Assembly (NCBI GenBank): GCA_029224185.1
Contig: CM055188.1
Coordinates: forward strand, 29,831,720 to 29,895,719
DNA from: Karalla daura
Lineage: Eukaryota > Chordata > Actinopteri > Chaetodontiformes > Leiognathidae
Length of the DNA stretch: 64,000 nt
Direction of reading: 5' to 3'
Under the pieces are notes generated by a model. The model was not told where the DNA came from. It saw only the letters and a program-made list of their open reading frames with translations, and searched no databases. Positions within the stretch are counted from its first letter, which is position 1. The number at the start of each line of letters is the position of its first letter. The position numbers and the translations under genes are program-made. Below are positions 22,601-33,851 of this stretch, piece after piece.

Positions 22601-23033
22601 TGTAATGACAGTTGAGGATTGTATTACAGTTTAAGTTTAATTCAGTTCAAAGGAATAATTACCCGTATTATTACAGTACATTTTGCCTAATTACATACAT
22701 GTCTAGCGGGTCTTAAGATGTGTAGCCCCTGCAGACTTTATGAAGACAGTGGGCCAACATAAAACAGGAGATTTGGGAGATCTGGAGGAACAATGGTGGT
22801 ACAGGCCACCTTAGAGTACATGGTTTACCCATGTAACCGGTGGCTTTACATTCACACACATTTGCAAGTATCTTGCCCACTTTTATATTTAACACACACA
22901 AAATCAAATCAACAATCATCTTATCCATGAACAACCACACCCTCTCAAAGACTCAGTGGTGTTTTTACATGTATAAAGAAATTGTGTGGCATCAACCCTC
23001 TCGCAGGTATTACACACATCTACACAGGCAAGG
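19611..23033. other. Unassigned DNA, probably old repeats
   Basis: No gene recognised. 20040-20330 has text ('TTTATTTACAAGAATGACTTTGGAAGACAAGGAGCG') that may be the upstream part of an L2-like LINE on the minus strand, not proven. At 20530-20575 'GTTGCTAACTCCCAGTTAGCAAC' is a short inverted repeat followed by a C9 run. 20930-20995 (AGATATAAGCAGTCTCCTC, then AATAAA) is reminiscent of an LTR promoter and poly(A) pair, but no second LTR was found. 22583-22595 (CAGCAGATGGTGC) is a weak CTCF-like site. Confidence 0.3.
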
Positions 23034-23220
23034 ACACACACACACATGCTCACATATGCATGCACACACATACCACACACACAAACACACAAACTTACAT
23101 ACATGCGCATAGACACATGCATGCGTGCACACACGCACATGCGCAAACACGCACGCACACACACAAGCACACACACACGCACACACACACACACACACAT
23201 ACACACACACACACACACAA
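23034..23220. repeat. CA-rich microsatellite
   Basis: Interrupted (CA)n with CATG, CGCA and CATA variants. The purest part is 23156-23220. All long frames here on both strands are poly-His/Thr or poly-Cys/Val readouts of the repeat, not genes. Confidence 0.95.
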
Positions 23221-24109
23221 TGTTACTGTAAAAGGTAATCCTTTACACAATATTAGTCACTTACTAATAGTAAAAGTACTACTAGCTATGTTACTTTTTG
23301 ATTACCCTATTTTGTTGAACTTATGTTCAATTTTCTTCAAGTGACACAGTTACATTTAATCAAATGTTTCCTAGAAGTGAATGCATGATGATTCCATAAG
23401 ACAAAAATCCTTATGGAGTTGACGAATTATAGAGTTGACAAAATAATCAATTCTTCTTCATAATGGCAGCAGCCATCTTGTTTATCACCACCTGCTTGTG
23501 GCATCAACAATAAAATTGATTAAAGCTTTTATTACAAAAAGTCAAATAAACATTGAATTTTAGCAATTATCGTGTCGACATAACTTTAATCATTTAAAAA
23601 GTACATAAAAATGTTTCTTAAATTGTAAACTCATACACAGTTTGAATAAATATTTGACAATAGCTATGATGTTTGTTTTATTTTACTTTAAGCAATTATT
23701 TAAGTATTTTGAAATTATGAAACATAACACTGAACAATGAAAAATAAAATACATGTGTAAAAAACCTTGAATTCATATTTTATTGTACAATTAGGTACTT
23801 TAACTTTTATTGAAGATAATCATGTGACATATTTTATATTTATACATACATACATACATACATGCATACATTTTTAACCACAAAAATTAGTTTTTCCCTC
23901 ATGTTTTGTCCCTTATCTGATGAATCGCTGAGACAACAGCAGGCCACAGAGACCATTTAGCTCTGGTACTGAAGGTTCCAGGAACTAATGGTTCCTACAG
24001 CTTTTGGTGGAAATGCGCCTTAAGATGGTGATTTTGATGGTCATGCTATAAGTAGTGCTGATCGGTACATGGCATTGCTGATGGGCTTCAAGTCTTGCGT
24101 ACTCACTAC
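23221..24109. other. AT-rich DNA with a possible MITE end
   Basis: No gene. A (CATA)n run lies at 23843-23870. 23960-24020 reads 'GGTTCCAGGAACTAATGGTTCC' and then 'TTGGTGGAAATGCGCC', like one end of a fish MITE of the 'GCGTTTCCAC' type, but no partner end was found. Confidence 0.3.
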
Positions 24110-24640
24110 ATTCATAATAATAAATTAAACATTTTATTTGAGGGTTGCTTTCAGAACACACAAGGTCACCTGTTACAAAACAAGAACAAGCAAAAGGACA
24201 AGATAATGTACAAAGCAAAAAAGAGGAACTATAGACATAAGGGAAGGATATAACAAAGACAAAGGAGATCAGAGAGAGAAGGCAAGTGTGAAGAGGTGTG
24301 TTTTGAGTCTAGCCTTGAAAGTAGGAATAGTTTGTGTTTCAGTTCTAGATAGATATAAGATAGATATAAGGTGAACCATGTGAGGCAGGTGCCAGATTGA
24401 GGGAAGCTGGAACACAACCAGAAAGGACAGAGTAAAGAATTATACTGCTGATCAGGGGAGATAGGGAAGGTAGACTCTAGCAAGAGAGGTAGGTAGGGGG
24501 TTGAGTTTACAAATGGAATGTGAATAAGGCCAGACTTTTCAGGGAGGGTGAAGCATGTTAGTAAGGAGGAGAGGGGGACTACGGGAATTGGATTAAGTGA
24601 AGAGACTGATCAAAGGAGACGGTTGCTGGTTGTTGGTCAC
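24110..24640 (-). mobile_element. L2-like LINE 3' end with ATT-rich tail
   Basis: On the minus strand the sequence gives a short coding tail reading 'FKARLKTHLFTLAFSL', which resembles the end of L2-type ORF2 (F+..LK..LF..AF). It is followed by a UTR with 'GTGACCTTGTGTGTTCTGAAAG', AATAAA and an ATTATTAT tail at 24112-24125. This tail form is common in fish LINE/SINE families. Upstream parts of the element are too diverged to place. Confidence 0.5.
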
Positions 24641-26189
24641 TGAAGCTGGTTGTTTCAGTGTTGGAATTGAAAAAAGTCCCAAGGGTGAAAAAGTAGTGAT
24701 TTGAAAAGAACAAACTGCACTGAATCCTTTCAATGACTTATCTGACAGAGGTATTTAGTAGGGCTGTAATGGAACAGATATTTAGGTAAATATCTTAGTT
24801 TTAAGGCTATGGTTTGGTTTGTTTTTGGCACATTAAAGATGTCATTTAAAACATAAATCCTGCTATCTTTTGGGAACAGGCACAGCTTTAACACATACAT
24901 TGTGTATGTGTGTGTGTGTGGGTTGTATGATTGGTTATACACAGTGATTGTACCCAGTAATCTTGCTTCAAATGTACTGTCATATGACCCCCTATGTCAT
25001 CTCCTGTGATGCTGGTGACATTTAAATACAAAATAAGTGTTTCCGTAGCACTTTTGTGAATTTATATTTTATATAATTTATATTTATACATCTGAAAAGC
25101 TACTCCATGAGAGCGTAAAAATGTTCTAGCAATATTTGAAAGGTTTTTCAAAATATAGGCATTTCAATTACTGTTTTTTTATTGCAATACTTAAGTTTTG
25201 TGCATTTATAGGGATAATGAAAACCCAACTTGTGCATCAGCCCACTGGGTCCACTTACATGTACCTAACACCTTGAGCCTTATGCTGCAGGTGTGAGCTC
25301 AGGAGGTTGCCTGTCCTTCCACTCCTTTCAAGCCAGAGTATGAATCAAGATTAGGAGGTCAGGACCTTTAGAGACAGGACAAAACAAGAGAGGACACAGC
25401 AGTACTAGTTTCCAGCTGTATTTGCCTTTGCAGGCCCAGGTGTGGAAAACCTGTGGGTTTCCATAGGTACAGCCAGCACACTCCTGAACATGGAGTAACA
25501 GACGACCAAATGAGCACATTTTCTTGATGGAATGAATGTTCAATAATTGATGAATGGTTTTCTCTGCATTCTGTGTAATGGACACAACTCCAGCAGAGGG
25601 AATGACAAGCCCACTATTGTTTTTTTAACAGTAGAAGGTGATACTATAGGAGTGGTTACCTCAACCCATCCTTTACTATATGTTGCGGCATTGTAGATGA
25701 GATCCCGGTGCTGCATATTCACCCAACCAGCATAATCATGAACACTGAGCACATTGTGATATGCAGAAAATGGGCTTTCCCCTGGAGCATCCATAGCTGA
25801 TGATGATGATGAGCACAGGACTGCTCTTGAAAATTGCCAGCAGTACACACCAAGCCTCCAGAATGCATCACCAACTTGGTAAAAACACATCTAAATTGTT
25901 GCACATTGGGGTTGTTATTCCATCATAAAAGGGGTCATCAAAACATGGATTTCAATCTTGAAATAAATGTCCTTGGAATATGACAAGAAACTGTTCTGTC
26001 AAACTTATTTACAGATACCATTGCTTGATTGCTAAGATGTCATGTTAACCTGTTCAAACCTAACAACATGATTTTGTACATATGATACCTGCTTATCTTA
26101 CAGCACTAAAAAACACCTCAAGGTGGTCCTGAGACATCTTGTATGTTAAGACATACAGCTGTGTTAGATAAGATGATAGATAGATAAAC
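24641..26189. other. Unassigned DNA downstream of the P-element relic
   Basis: Minus-strand frames at 25328-25585 and 25540-25890 have no identifiable domain. They lie where the C-terminal part of the P-type transposase would be expected, but I see none of its later motifs. Otherwise nothing is recognised. Confidence 0.3.
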
Positions 26190-26622
26190 ATGTCATTTTT
26201 ATGTGGCACAGATGAACTGCCAATGTATGAGTTCAAAACTGACCTCCTTATTGTGCTGAGAGGTACTTCAGGTGTTCTCAGACTGGTGAGGTGTTTCTTG
26301 GCTCTTCACCTTCATCTTCTGACAAAAGTAGCTGATGTGTTGAGCTGTGAGCTTGTTCCCAAGTCAAAGGCCAACATCTTCCTGCAGCTTTTGTAGCTCC
26401 TTAGTGAAGTGCCACTCGACTCTACCAGATGGTGAAAGCAAAATCCTATATCCATCAAGCAGATTCCGGACCAACTTCATCATGTAGCAGGGATCATAGA
26501 GAATGTAGATGTTCTGTTTGTCATCATCTGGGTGAGGAAACTTTGGATGACAGTCTATGACAGACAAGTTACATCCTAGCAAACTGCACATGGACTGATT
26601 GATGGCATGGTTGTCCAATAGG
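26190..26622 (-). pseudogene. P-element/THAP9-like transposase, central part
   Basis: Minus-strand frame. It begins at a remnant of the second catalytic aspartate region ('DNHAINQSMCSLLGC'; relatives have DGHATN-like text). It continues 'PHPDDDKQNIYILYDPCYMMKLVRNLL', 'GRVEWHFTKELQKLQEDVGL' and, after a stop, 'LGNKLTAQHI...QKMKVK'. These match in order the GTP-binding/insertion part of P-element transposases such as vertebrate THAP9. A TAG near 26395 and loss of frame after 26240 break it. The start at 26622 is where a LINE has inserted, so this piece is separated from its 5' exons by 1.8 kb. Confidence 0.75.
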
Positions 26623-28455
26623 GAGGGTCCACACCTGGATTCTTATGTCATGGGTCTGAGTAAGGCTCAGAACATTACCAAAGACCTCACACACCCTGCA
26701 CATGGACTTTTCCGTCTGCTACCATCTGGCAGACGGTACAGGAGCCTGCCCGCCCGCACTAAGAGATTGAGGGACAGCTACTACCCCCAGGCTGTCAGGC
26801 TGCTCAACTCCAGGTAGCAGCTCCACTCTGCCATAAGGACTCTATACAACTATGTTCACTACATGTCTACCTCATGTTATCCTGCCTGATCCACTGCATC
26901 AGTGTTACTGTTGCGGTCATAGCTGCTGCTCCTCTTCCTCCTCCCCCTCCCTCTCCTCCTCCTCTTCCTCCTCCTCCTCCTCCTCCTCTCCTCCTCTTCC
27001 TCCTCCTCCTCTCCTCCTCTTCCTCCTTCCCCTCCCTCTCCTCCTCCTCCTCCTCCTCTTCCTCCTCTTCCTCCTCTTCCTCCTCCTCTTCCTCCTCTCC
27101 TCCTGCTCCTCCTCCTCCTCTTCCTCCTCCCCCTCCCGCTCCTCTTCCTCCTCCTCTTCCTCCCCTCCTCCTGCTCCTCCTCCTCCTCTCCTCCTCTTCC
27201 TCCTCCTCCTCCTCTCCTCCTCTTCCTCCTCCCCCTCCCTCTCCTCCTCCTCCTCCTCCTCTTCCTCCTCATACTCCCCCTCCTCCTCCTCCCCTCCTCA
27301 TACTCCTCCTCCTCCTCCTCCTCCTCCTCTCCTCATACTCCTCCTCCTCCTCCTCCTGCTCCTCCCCCTCCTCCTCCTCCTCCTCCTCTCCTCATACTCT
27401 TCCTCCTCCTCCTCCTCTCCTCATACTCTTCCTCCCCCCCTCCCCCTGCTCCTCCCCCTCCTCCTCTTCCTCCTCCTGCTCCTCCCCCTCCTCCTCTTCC
27501 TCCTCCTCCTCCTCTTCCTCCCCTCCCCCTCCTTCCTCTTCCTCCTCCCCCTCCTCCTCCTCCTCCTCCTCCTCTCCTCATACTCTTCCTCCTCTTCCCC
27601 CTCCTCCTCCTCTTCCTCCTCCTCCTGCTCCTCCTCTTCCTCCCCTCCCCCTCCTCCTCCCCCTCCCCCTCCTCCCCTCATACTCTTCCTCCTCTTCCTC
27701 CTCCTCCCCTTCCTCCTCCTCCTCCTCCTCTTCCTCCTCCTCCTCCTCCTCTTCCTCCCCTCATCTCCCTCCTCCTCCTCCTCCTGCTCCTCCTCCTCCT
27801 CCTCCTCCTCTCCTCATACTCTTCCTCCTCTTCCTCCCCCTCTTCCTCCTCCTCCTCCTGCTCCTCCTCCTCTTCCTCCCCCTCCTCCCCCCCTCTCCTT
27901 CTCTTCCTCCTCCTCCTCCTCCTCTTCCTCCACCCCCTCCTACTCCCCTCCTCCTCCTCTCCCTCTTCCTCCTCCCCCCCCTCCCCACTCCTCCTCCTCT
28001 TCCTCTCTTCCCCCCCCTCTTCCGCTTCCTCCTCCTCCCCTCCTCCTCCCCCTCTTCCTCCTCCCCCTCCTCCTCCCCCTCCTCCTCTCCAAAACAACGT
28101 GCAATATACCGCATACGCAACATATCGTGCCATACTTGCAATAGCCATGTGCAATAGAATGTTTACACCTCATGCACCTTTCACTAATGTTGACACTTTA
28201 TATCTTTTTTATCTTTTATATCTTAAAATACTATTTACTGTATATTATTGAAGTTTTGTTCCACTGCATATTGTTATGCCTGGAAATGTTTAGTTTATCG
28301 TATATTATGTTATTTTTCTACTGTGTAGAACTGTTTTTTACTTACTCTTACTATTTACAGCGAGTTACAAGCGGTTCTTCCCACCGCAAGCATTTCATTG
28401 CATCCTTAACCCTGTTAATCATGCATATGACAAATAAAAGCTTGAATTGAATTGG
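26623..28455 (+). mobile_element. Rex-like LINE 3' part inserted in the P-element gene
   Basis: Plus strand. 26690-26817 encodes the end of a LINE ORF: 'HGLFRLLPSGRRYRSLPART' and then 'SYYPQAVRLLNS' before a stop, the usual C-terminal signature of Rex-type and related fish LINEs. The 3' UTR resumes at 28091 and ends 'AAGCATTTCATTGCAT', AATAAA (28433) and a TTGAATTGAATTGG tail. Between ORF end and UTR tail lies the polypyrimidine tract. The element is 5'-truncated, as usual for target-primed insertion. It splits the P-type transposase. Confidence 0.7.
26928..28090 (+). repeat. 1.16 kb polypyrimidine tract (CTC/CTTCCT)n
   Basis: Almost unbroken pyrimidines on the plus strand, built from CTC, CTT and CCT triplets with rare interruptions, mainly 'CTCATACTC' at intervals and 'CTG'. 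All four long frames over it (up to 430 codons, both strands) are homopolymer-like (poly-Ser/Leu/Pro or poly-Arg/Gly/Glu) and are not genes. Mirror-symmetric purine/pyrimidine DNA of this kind is known to form triplex (H-DNA). Confidence 0.97.
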
Positions 28456-28764
28456 AGAGCATGGAGAGCATGGAGAGCATGGGATAGCAATTCATTTTGC
28501 ATTGCTTTTCAATGTCCACTGAGGCCCACACCCATGAAGACGAGGGCCTCAGTTGCTTCTTCTTCACAGTCACTCCCACCATGGCCCAAGTCCACAAATC
28601 TGGTCATCTTTGTAATGTTGTCATAAAGAACCTGTTTTCTTATGGCTGTGGTATCAATCATCAAAGCCATATTGGAGTAGATGGATGGATTCTTCTCAAC
28701 CTCCTTCAGTGACAGCATCATGGACATGTTCATTCCTGGTGATCCATCTGCCTTGGATAACCAC
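28456..28764 (-). pseudogene. P-element/THAP9-like transposase, exon with first catalytic Asp
   Basis: A TTTTCAG acceptor (AG at 28765-28766) opens a minus-strand exon reading 'WLSKADGSPGMNMSMM', 'ALMIDTTAIRKQVLYD', 'FVDLGHGGSD', 'ATEALVFMGVGLSGH'. This is the start of the RNase-H-like core of P-element transposases; the Asp in 'ALMID' corresponds to the first catalytic residue. The next codon after 'LSGH' is TGA, where relatives have Trp. The frame then fades into three GGAGAGCAT repeats beside the LINE tail. Confidence 0.8.
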
Positions 28765-28969
28765 CTGAAAACAGAAAGTTTATGTCTGTGGTAATATGTG
28801 TGAAAGAGACAAGTGTCTTATGATAACAGTGGAAAAAAGATTACAGGCACATAAATATTGATCTTAAATACTGACTTCTGTTGTACTTGAAATATAGTGA
28901 TTAAACAACCATATCAATAACATTTCAATTGTCTAAAACTTTTTCATCTGACATTGACCATGAACTTAC

Positions 28970-29094
28970 TTTCTCAAAGTCCTCGTTGCAGGTACTTGCA
29001 CGGCTTGGGTCCATAAAGATGATCGGAGCTAATTTCTTCTGCTCTTCGGTGCAGCCTGAGGCACGAGCTGACTTGAGTAAGTGAATTGCAAAGG
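28970..29094 (-). pseudogene. P-element-like gene, internal exon
   Basis: An exon of 125 bp with good splice sites: acceptor CTTGCAG and donor GAGAAA/GTAAGT. The frame reads 'AFAIHLLKSARASGCTEEQ' and 'IIFMDPSRASTCNEDFEK'. I do not find a strong match to the corresponding part of THAP9, so the assignment rests on strand, position and splice sites between two better-matched exons. Confidence 0.5.
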
Positions 29095-29186
29095 CTGCAA
29101 GGAGAAAAGAATCACTCAATCCCCAATACATGTTTCTGATGCTTACTGCTTGTAGTATGTTTTGGTTGTAGTATAGAATTTCATAC

Positions 29187-29389
29187 CTGCAAAGCTGTCA
29201 AGCTTTTGCTGCAACTGGTCAGAGAGAAAGCCGATTTGCCTCAGCTTTTCCACCACAGATGACTTGAAGTTGAACTTGGAGCGCTTCTCTCTTTTCATAG
29301 TGTTCCACAGCTGTCTCTCCAATTCCTCAGCTCTAGCCTCTGCTTTCAGCCACTTAGCCTTGAAAGATGCCCCATCAATGTCAGCATAA
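29187..29389 (-). pseudogene. P-element-like gene, coiled-coil exon
   Basis: A 203 bp exon bounded by acceptor TTCCATAG and donor CAG/GTATGA. It encodes 'FKAKWLKAEARAEELERQLW', a heptad-rich helix, then 'VVEKLRQIGFLSDQLQQKLDSFA'. In P-element transposases a coiled coil of this type follows the N-terminal THAP zinc finger and drives dimer formation. No THAP domain (C..C...C..H) was found upstream within 29.4-31 kb, so the 5' exon is lost or diverged. Confidence 0.6.
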
Positions 29390-31782
29390 CTATGGAACCA
29401 AGCCAGAGGTGCATCATTTTAACTGATTATGACTATTGCTGAAGTATTATTAAAATATTAGCCATTTCTATACTGCATAATGTCAACATGGCCTATATTA
29501 AAAACTAGCTGCTATAGTAATAAGAGGCCTTATGAAGATGGTTGAGGTACATCTGCATCATCTGGACCAACATCATGAACTGCTGCCGTGTCAAGTGGCC
29601 GCTTCCAGCTGTTTGCTGTTTGCCGAGGTTTGTAAATCTGAAAGTTATTTATGAAATATCTACGAACAGTTGTCCTCAGTTATTTTCAAAGCAATTGTTA
29701 ATGAGTTCAGAACCTCAATGTTATTTTCTATTTTGGACCTAACAGGGGCTGACTCAGGACAGACAGGATCTGTGTTTTAGCTGATGTGAATGATAGGCTA
29801 TTATACAAGTGAAATAGTTCAAGACGTAGCAGCTTTAGATGGGAACAGAGCTGCTTGGTGGAGATCTGCACTGTTCTAGCTCAGAATGTTATCAAACCTT
29901 TTGTAGATGATATGGAAGATTGAAGACGAATGGCTCAACATTGTTCTTCATCCACACAGTTTGACTTCTTTAAAATGTGCACGGCACACTCTATCATATT
30001 ACTTAGGAAACCAGCCCTCTAGTCGCCTCATGAGCACTGCCCAGAAGGTAGACTTTGCTGGATCCTTTGGGAATCAGAAAAAAGACAATAATAATCTCAG
30101 TCGTTCCCTCTAATCTATTAACATAAATCAAATGTCAACATGAATCAAACAGAAAGCTATATGCCATGCTTCATGTCCAAAATGTTGTATTTACTGCACT
30201 GATGCTGTAGTAATGCTGTGTAGTATACTGCAGTGATACTGTCTTTAAAACCACAGTTTTGATACCACAGTATGACATTTAACCACAAGGGTAAGACCAG
30301 TATCTGACCTGTGCAGGTAGCCTACCTATGAAGGGACGCTCCACTGTCTCGGCCCACAACATTGCGGCAAATGGCCTGAACACATGTCGCAGGCATGCTG
30401 TGAACTCTGATAAGTAATCCGACATGAGAAAACTGTTATGTACAGAGAGTTCAATACTCTGTACAACAGGGGCCATCAAACTATTTCACAAAGGGCTGTA
30501 TGGCCACAGGTCTTTGTTATAACCCAGCAACCAAGCAAACTGTGAGCCCTTGATTGGTTAAACAAGGCCAATATTTGAAATCCCTAGCTAAATATCAACA
30601 TAAACCTCCTATCCTCAAACTGATGTCCGTTCTGATCCAGGCACTGCTGACAAGGCGAATCGCACAAAATTCCCTTAGTATTTGTGTGCATTCACTTTCA
30701 ATGGCTGCTATTAATTCAGTGATTTTTGTAGGTCCATAGCGTTGACTGTAGATGTCAATTTGAGAACAGGGGGTGACAAAACAATGAAAAAATGTTTATA
30801 AATGATCTGTCTGTATACATTTTTTTGGAAACCCTAAAGCAATGTCGTCCATTTGTTTCCATGGTAACCCATCAATCACTACATTGACTACCAAGCACAG
30901 GTTCACCTACATAAGTTAGCGGCCAGGATTGCCATTACGAGTGGGGGTGTGTGTCCACTCTAGTGTTCTGTTTTTTATCTCTATGGTTGGGACCCCCCCA
31001 GGCCACATCCACACTGTAATCAATGGTAATGGTACTCAGGGATCTCCATACTAACACTAGGGAGTCAGCCCTCAAGGCCAGTGGGGCAAGATGAAGTTAA
31101 CACTTGTAGCCAGTTTGTAGGCGAGGGGACTGTTTTGTGGGGACCCAACATGACCTAAAATTAGTACTTTTTATTAACTATTTCAAAGTTCAGTTCATAC
31201 ATGTTCAAAGCGAACTGTTCACCTTCATAGTTCACCATTTTAATTTTGAACTAATTCAGTCAATTTTATCTTCAGGCAATATATGAAAATACTGAACTTG
31301 TTTGCCGAGGTATGACTTCAACCACCGTGCTACCTTCTGGCCTAAACTGTTCACTGTAGATCTTAAATCTATCACATGGAATGGACATTATTGAATATAC
31401 ACTTGGGTGCACATAACTGATATGCAGGTACACATACAAGACAGAAATCAACATTGCGTAACACCACTTGTGTTACTACATTGGTTTACAAAGACCCATT
31501 TATGAAGCCAGGAGTTTGACTCTCACAGGGCTGGTGCCAGCAGAAACCATAGGGCGGGGGGTGGGGGGTGTCAACTATAGCTCTTACCTCATGATGTATA
31601 CAAATGTCTATCGATATGTTGTAAAATAAAAAGTCATGACACTATTTTTTCTTGCTGATGGAGCAGCAGTGCATAGAAGTATGCAGTACTTCTGCATACG
31701 TAATACCTCTTTGTTTATTTGTCTGCTGCATTTTATCACACAGTTGATGCTACGTCGCCTGTTCTCCCATTCCTACTCATAT

Positions 31783-31797
31783 CACTAGGTGGCAGTA
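31783..31797 (+). promoter_or_regulatory. CTCF-like motif
   Basis: CACTAGGTGGCAGTA, a close match to the core CTCF consensus. Same orientation as the sites at 32336 and 43476. Motif only. Confidence 0.4.
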
Positions 31798-32335
31798 ATG
31801 TACCATACATTTTAGCTTTTATCACCGATAAACAAAGACTTTTCAGCTGAAGAACTAACATAAACAATCCTGAATAAATTCATGATGATATTATCATCAG
31901 AACAAACAATCCATGCCATCAGAGAGGTATGTGAGAGTTATGAACATTTCCTATGACAAATTATTAGCCTTAAAGGTGGTTCTACACATTCCTTTGTGAT
32001 CTTAAATATCTGATAAAGGTTGAATATGAAGAATTTTGTTAAAAAAAGAAAGAAAAAAAACATTCACAGGGCATTTAGAGGGGTGCCAAATAAAGGTATA
32101 ATGTTCCCTTGAAAAATTATATTTAGTTTGACTAACATCATTTAAGAAATAATGCGTCAGTCGGGTAAAATGGTGTAGTCTGCAAGTCCTTCATCTGCTT
32201 CAGAGTCCCAGTAAATGGTACGTTATCTGTCCCAGAATCCTGAACATTGACCTCTTGACATGTTCAAGCTGATTCCTTTACAGATTTGACCAACTACTAG
32301 TGGAAATATTGTTTTATATTATAACTAATTTAAGA

Positions 32336-32349
32336 CACTAGATGGCGAC
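32336..32349 (+). promoter_or_regulatory. CTCF-like motif
   Basis: CACTAGATGGCGAC, close to the CTCF core, 553 bp from the site at 31783 and in the same orientation. Confidence 0.4.
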
Positions 32350-32809
32350 ATAGAGGCGTATAGAAAGAAGCTCGTTCTACATATTCTCAGGACCCGGGGC
32401 ACAAGCTGCTCGATTACTAAGATGAAGTGTCCTTTTTACCCTCATTTATCCAAACAACAAGTTGTGGGCAGGTAGAGAACTAAAAAAATACTATCAAGAA
32501 AAAATAAGATTGTTGTGGGGACCTCTTGGAAAAGAAAACAGTCTCCAGAGAGGTAAAAAATGAATGAATGAATAATAAGGAAGGCAGAAATGCAGAGCAG
32601 AAGAAAAATGAAGTCAGTATGGTAATTGGGCAAGGATTAAGATCTATGGAATCAATCGACCAACTAACCAGTGAAACCAGTCAACTCACCAGGATGATGT
32701 GGGTGATGCTGCCTCGTCAGATGCTGTTAACCTGTTCTTTTCCACAGTTGAAGCTTCTTTTACATGATGTCCCTGAGCTAACACAGTCACTAAGGGTCAC
32801 ATACAGTAT

Positions 32810-33531
32810 TCATTTTTTGAAAGGCTATCCTCTCATTTCTTATTCATTTGTTAACAGATATGATTTTATTGATGATTTTAAACATTTTAACAAACAGACT
32901 GCACTTGGTCTTTGTGAATGGACACATATCATCTGTCATGCTTTCAAACACAGGCTCCACCCAGTACAGTGTCCTTTGTCCCCTGCTTTTTATCCTTTAC
33001 ACAGACAGCTGGTCACAATGTGTTTGACTTGAAACTGAAATTCAGGGAAAGTACTGACAGTATTGGAAAGTGAACAAACCGTTGAATCCATCAGCTGAGG
33101 AAGCTCAACTCCTTGAGCATCAGCAGAAATATCATATGTACGTTTAATCAAACATTTATTGGATCTTTGTTCTTTTTGGAAAGCACAAGCATTACCCCAC
33201 CCTGATGATGTAGTGGACAGTGAATTTGCATTCATGCCTTCAGGTTAATGTGCCGATGCGGAAAACTGGCCGTTATACAAATTATTTTAATTCTGTCTGC
33301 CATAAGCCTGCTAAATGCACAATTGCAGAATGAGCTGTGAATTATTTGCCCTGAATTATGTGAACTGTGAACTTAATGTAACTAATTTTATTTTTTGCAT
33401 CCCGCTCTGCTGAGCTGCCACTGATTGTGGCTGTTGTTGATGTGATGTTGCTTAGCTGTGGATGAGCAACTGGACTATAAAAGTGAAGTGACCTTTTGGC
33501 ACTAATAAAGGAATCTGAGTCTGATTCTGAA
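32810..33531 (+). mobile_element. Rex-like LINE 3' part, heavily decayed
   Basis: On the plus strand, frames around 32940-33010 give 'SPAFYPLHRQL', which could be a worn 'SP.LF.LYT' block. 33190-33290 gives 'HPDDVVDSEFAFMPSG' and then 'KTGRYTNYFNS', matching the HPL.SEF.LLPSGRRY...RY.NSF ending of Rex-type ORFs. The UTR ends 'CACTAATAAAGGAATCTGAG' plus 'TCTGATTCTGA', the usual ATCTGA-type LINE tail. Many frame changes; only the tail is secure. Confidence 0.5.
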
Positions 33532-33822
33532 CACACTTGCAAAACAAGAGGTTTCCTATGTATCAGCTGCACAATGACTCAACTTCAAAATGACCACTAC
33601 TGCTGTATCCTGCTACTTTTATCCTTGTTAGGATGCAAGTTATAGTACTACTATAAGTTATACTATACTACTATTTTTATGTACAGTACATGTAGTTTGT
33701 GTTAAGTCCAACTACTTCTGTGACTGATGTAAAGTTCATTAACTACAGGTACATAATTATCAAGTGGCAGCATCAATGTGAAGGATTGGCCCCTCAGATG
33801 GTTTACTTGATGAAAATAAAAA

Positions 33823-33851
33823 AGTAAATGTCAAATGTTTTGACATTTACT
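33823..33851. repeat. Perfect short hairpin, 13 bp arms
   Basis: AGTAAATGTCAAA, then TGT, then TTTGACATTTACT. The arms are exact complements with a 3 base loop. No T-run terminator or gene context explains it. Confidence 0.9.

Larger units (their letters stand above)
29400..32809. other. Unassigned DNA with two CTCF-like sites
   Basis: No gene found. 30465-30540 begins 'CAGGGGCCATCAAACT', like a hAT terminal repeat, without a partner. CTCF-like sites are listed separately. A G-rich run (GGGCGGGGGGTGGGGGG) lies at 31552-31568. 32041-32060 is A-rich. Confidence 0.3.

Noticed and set aside
22916..23344. His/Thr-rich and Cys/Val-rich frames
   Set aside because: Direct translation of the CA microsatellite.
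26852..28173. Very long open frames (up to 430 codons) on both strands
   Set aside because: They are readouts of the CTC/CTTCCT repeat with homopolymer-like peptides; any repeat without stop triplets gives such frames.
30465..30540. hAT-like terminal repeat CAGGGGCCATCAAACT
   Set aside because: No matching inverted end and no 8 bp target duplication were found.
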